Source of the DNA: Bdellovibrionales bacterium RBG_16_40_8
GTDB taxonomy: Bacteria; Bdellovibrionota; Bdellovibrionia; Bdellovibrionales; UBA1609
DNA length: 7,171 nucleotides
Assembly (NCBI GenBank): GCA_001769925.1
Contig: MEPT01000130.1
Coordinates: 1,338-8,508 of the forward strand
Reading direction: 5' to 3'
Shown: in pieces, positions 5,916-7,171 of the stretch
Layout: every line of letters begins with the position of its first letter
Position numbering within the stretch: position 1 is the first letter of the stretch
Notes under the pieces: model-generated
Databases searched by the model: none
Seen by the model: the letters and a program-made list of their open reading frames with translations, nothing else
Told to the model about the DNA's origin: nothing
Made by a program: the position numbers and the translations under genes

Positions 5916-6892
5916 ACCCTGATAAAAGTGAGGCACTAATGAGACTAGATGCACAACAAACACCGCAAAATAACAAAGACCTGCCTGATATTTCTTTAGG
6001 GCAAGAAACCGAGTTTTCTGGCTCATTGTCACAGGTTGGAATGGGTAAAATTGAAATGCCCATTTTATATACTCTTGATAACAATGAGCCTATATTGTTA
6101 CCAGCTTTGATAAGTGCTTTTGTTAGTTTAGATAAGCCTGAAGCCAAAGGCATTCATATGTCTAGATTATATTTAGAGCTTAAAAATAATCTGCATATTA
6201 AACCCATCACGCAAGAGAATTTGCAAACTACCTTGAAAAATTTTATTTTTTCTCATGAGGGAATGAGCGAGTCTGCATATATTGAAATTCGTTTTAGTGT
6301 GCCGCTAGAGAGAAAGGCACTTATTAGCGGTGAACTTGGGTTTCGTCAGTACCCAGTTGTAATTAATGCTGAGCTGATAAAGAACAAGTTTGCGTTTACT
6401 ATTACTACTGAAATTCTGTACAGTAGTACGTGCCCTTGTTCTGCGGCATTGGCACGGCAATTGATACAACAAGCATTTATAGAGAAGTTTAAAGATAAAA
6501 ACGAACTTAAAAAAAATGATGTTGTTAAATGGTTGATGGGCAGTGATTCTATCGTAGCTTTTCCTCATGCGCAGCGAAGCCTAGCCCGAATTTCTCTACG
6601 GGTTAAAGAAGGTGTAGAGTTATCTCTTCTTGAAATTATTAACGCAGCAGAAAATGCCGTTGGGACCCCAGTTCAGTCAGCAGTAAAGCGAATTGATGAG
6701 CAAGAATTTGCTCGCCTAAATGCCAGTAATCTTATGTTTTGTGAAGATGCTGCTCGCAGGTTACGTGGGGCATTTGAAAGTGACTTACGGGTGACTGATT
6801 ACCGAATATATGTTGAGCATCAAGAAAGTCTTCACCCGCACGATGCCGTTAGCACTGTTGTTAAGTCGGTACCTGGTGGCTTTACCGTATAA
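5909..6892 (+). CDS. folE2: GTP cyclohydrolase FolE2 (type IB)
   Basis: Converts GTP to 7,8-dihydroneopterin triphosphate, the first step of tetrahydrofolate synthesis and of queuosine-type deazapurines; cytoplasmic. FolE2 signatures run the length of the 327 residues: QVGMGKIEMPI (42-52), GIHMSRLY with His83 (81-88), the zinc/metal cysteine motif STCPCSAALARQL (173-185, Cys175 and Cys177), FPHAQRSLARISL (218-230), and the C-terminal PVQSAVKRIDEQEF...FCEDAARRLR with Glu279. FolE2 enzymes are unrelated in sequence to FolE, accept metals other than zinc, and in many bacteria serve when zinc is scarce. The start is uncertain: the ATG at 5909 has only a distant GAG, whereas the in-frame ATG at 5939 (Met11) follows GAGG by 5 nt. 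Starting at Met11 gives 317 residues and loses no conserved motif. The next gene on the strand is a Fur-family regulator. Confidence 0.95.
   Translation: MSNPDKSEALMRLDAQQTPQNNKDLPDISLGQETEFSGSLSQVGMGKIEMPILYTLDNNEPILLPALISAFVSLDKPEAKGIHMSRLYLELKNNLHIKPITQENLQTTLKNFIFSHEGMSESAYIEIRFSVPLERKALISGELGFRQYPVVINAELIKNKFAFTITTEILYSSTCPCSAALARQLIQQAFIEKFKDKNELKKNDVVKWLMGSDSIVAFPHAQRSLARISLRVKEGVELSLLEIINAAENAVGTPVQSAVKRIDEQEFARLNASNLMFCEDAARRLRGAFESDLRVTDYRIYVEHQESLHPHDAVSTVVKSVPGGFTV
5930..5941 (+). promoter_or_regulatory. Ribosome binding site and alternative start of folE2
   Basis: GAGG (5930-5933) is separated by CACTA from ATG (5939-5941), standard Shine-Dalgarno spacing. The upstream ATG at 5909 has only GAG about 11 nt away. 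I therefore slightly favour 5939 as the real start; it would also widen the divergent promoter region from 33 to 63 bp. Confidence 0.5.
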
Positions 6893-7013
6893 CTGCAAAA
6901 CAGCAGAAATATTCTTCAGATTCTATAAGTCGGTCTACAACTGATAATCATTATTATTTAGATTGACTCTGTGTAATATGGTTATTAGCCTCTTTGTTCT
7001 ATCGAGGTGAAAA
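6893..7013 (+). promoter_or_regulatory. folE2-fur intergenic region with candidate promoter
   Basis: The 121-base gap starts with a 4-bp CTGC/GCAG hairpin (6893-6906) that has no T tract and is not a convincing terminator. A Fur box follows. Its right edge, TTATTA (6951-6956), is 17 nt before TAATAT (6974-6979), a four-of-six -10, so metal-loaded regulator would cover this -35. An alternative -35, TTGACT (6963-6968), has no good -10 at normal spacing. TAATA-TGGT-TATTA (6974-6987) is a further perfect short inverted repeat at the -10. Confidence 0.4.
6942..6956 (+). promoter_or_regulatory. Fur box (7-1-7 type) upstream of the Fur-family gene
   Basis: TGATAATCATTATTA matches the 7-1-7 Fur consensus TGATAATnATTATCA at 13 of 14 specified positions; the one difference is T for C near the end. 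It has two mismatches to a PerR-type box and more to a Zur-type box. It ends 57 bp before the regulator's ATG and overlaps the most likely -35, the expected arrangement for autorepression. Consensus forms are from general knowledge. Confidence 0.7.
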
Positions 7014-7016
7014 ATG
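7004..7016 (+). promoter_or_regulatory. Strong ribosome binding site of the Fur-family gene
   Basis: GAGGTGA (7004-7010) precedes the ATG (7014-7016) by three A residues. It is the best Shine-Dalgarno in the window and fixes the start, including the unusually long N-terminal arm of the protein. Confidence 0.75.
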
Positions 7017-7171
7017 CAACTCATACAGGGGCGAGATGACAGCCAAAACAAAATTTTACTTAGACGGCAAAAACTAAGTCGTGAGGCGCTTACTAGAATT
7101 GTTAGAGATATGGGCCTTAAAGTAACTGAACAAAGGCTTGCCATATTTGAAGCCTTAAACCAAGGGCGAGC
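7014..7171 (+). CDS. Fur/Zur/PerR-family metalloregulator, N-terminal fragment (gene continues beyond window)
   Basis: The first 52 codons are in view. Residues 34-48, GLKVTEQRLAIFEAL, are the hallmark start of the Fur-family winged-helix DNA-binding domain; the family acts as a dimeric, metal-sensing repressor. About 33 residues precede this motif, against roughly a dozen in E. coli Fur, so there is a basic extension (RRQKLSREALTRIVRD, 17-32) likely forming an extra helix. The metal-binding His/Cys residues and dimer domain lie outside the window, so Fur, Zur and PerR cannot be told apart from the protein. The upstream operator is Fur-like rather than Zur-like, whereas the neighbouring folE2 is a common Zur target elsewhere. 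The gene is probably self-regulated through the box at 6942-6956. Confidence 0.88.
   Translation, partial: MQLIQGRDDSQNKILLRRQKLSREALTRIVRDMGLKVTEQRLAIFEALNQGR

Noticed and set aside
5899..6568. Minus-strand ORFs of 84 and 87 codons opposite folE2
   Set aside because: folE2 has conserved motifs along its whole length; these frames are shadows without domains or ribosome binding sites.
6893..6906. CTGC/GCAG hairpin after the folE2 stop as a terminator
   Set aside because: The stem is only 4 bp and no T tract follows.
6935..7144. 69-codon minus-strand ORF over the Fur-family promoter and 5' end
   Set aside because: It overlaps a strong SD, the GLKVTEQR signature and the Fur box on the other strand; its translation shows no family features.
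1..7171. Novel defence, mobile or CRISPR-like system
   Set aside because: All sizeable reading frames are assigned to metabolic, envelope or regulatory families; the only repeats are two short tandem arrays without spacers.

Overview
The window is an AT-rich, tightly packed bacterial chromosomal segment with mostly housekeeping content. Three genes lie on the minus strand and two on the plus strand, diverging at about 5876-5938. No tRNA, rRNA, CRISPR array, insertion sequence or phage gene was seen, and no stretch above about 190 bases lacks a credible gene. The proteins indicate a Gram-negative-type, respiring bacterium with a complete TCA cycle. The style of OdhA, FolE2 and the Fur-family protein is compatible with the Bdellovibrionota or a related 'delta'-type lineage, but that is an inference from memory of these families, not a search result.

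Minus strand, in transcription order (right to left): a 670-residue membrane-anchored alkaline-phosphatase-superfamily enzyme of the LtaS/OpgB type (5875-3863); a doubtful 47-codon ORF that looks like a signal peptide with almost no mature protein (3858-3715), starting 4 nt after the sulfatase stop; the E1 subunit of 2-oxoglutarate dehydrogenase, sucA/odhA (3676-947); and 35 nt later the E2 subunit, sucB/odhB (911 to the window edge, about 303 residues present). E1 and E2 together oxidatively decarboxylate 2-oxoglutarate and pass the succinyl group to CoA, so they form a functional operon. The E3 gene is not in view.

Plus strand: folE2 (5909-6892, possibly starting at 5939), the type IB GTP cyclohydrolase that starts folate and related pterin synthesis, then after about 120 bases the N-terminus of a Fur/Zur/PerR-family regulator (7014 to the edge). 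A near-consensus 7-1-7 Fur box (6942-6956) lies in the gap before the regulator, suggesting metal-dependent autoregulation. FolE2 enzymes are often the metal-flexible substitute for zinc-dependent FolE, so the pairing with a metalloregulator is suggestive.

The most interesting structure is small-scale: a promoter-like sequence that would start odhA transcription at or near the ATG (a leaderless message); nested inverted repeats that would trap the odhA start codon in any longer read-through transcript; in-frame tandem repeats of 12 bp in the signal-peptide ORF and 9 bp across the odhA stop codon; and the Fur box. I see no clear evidence of a previously undescribed multigene system here.
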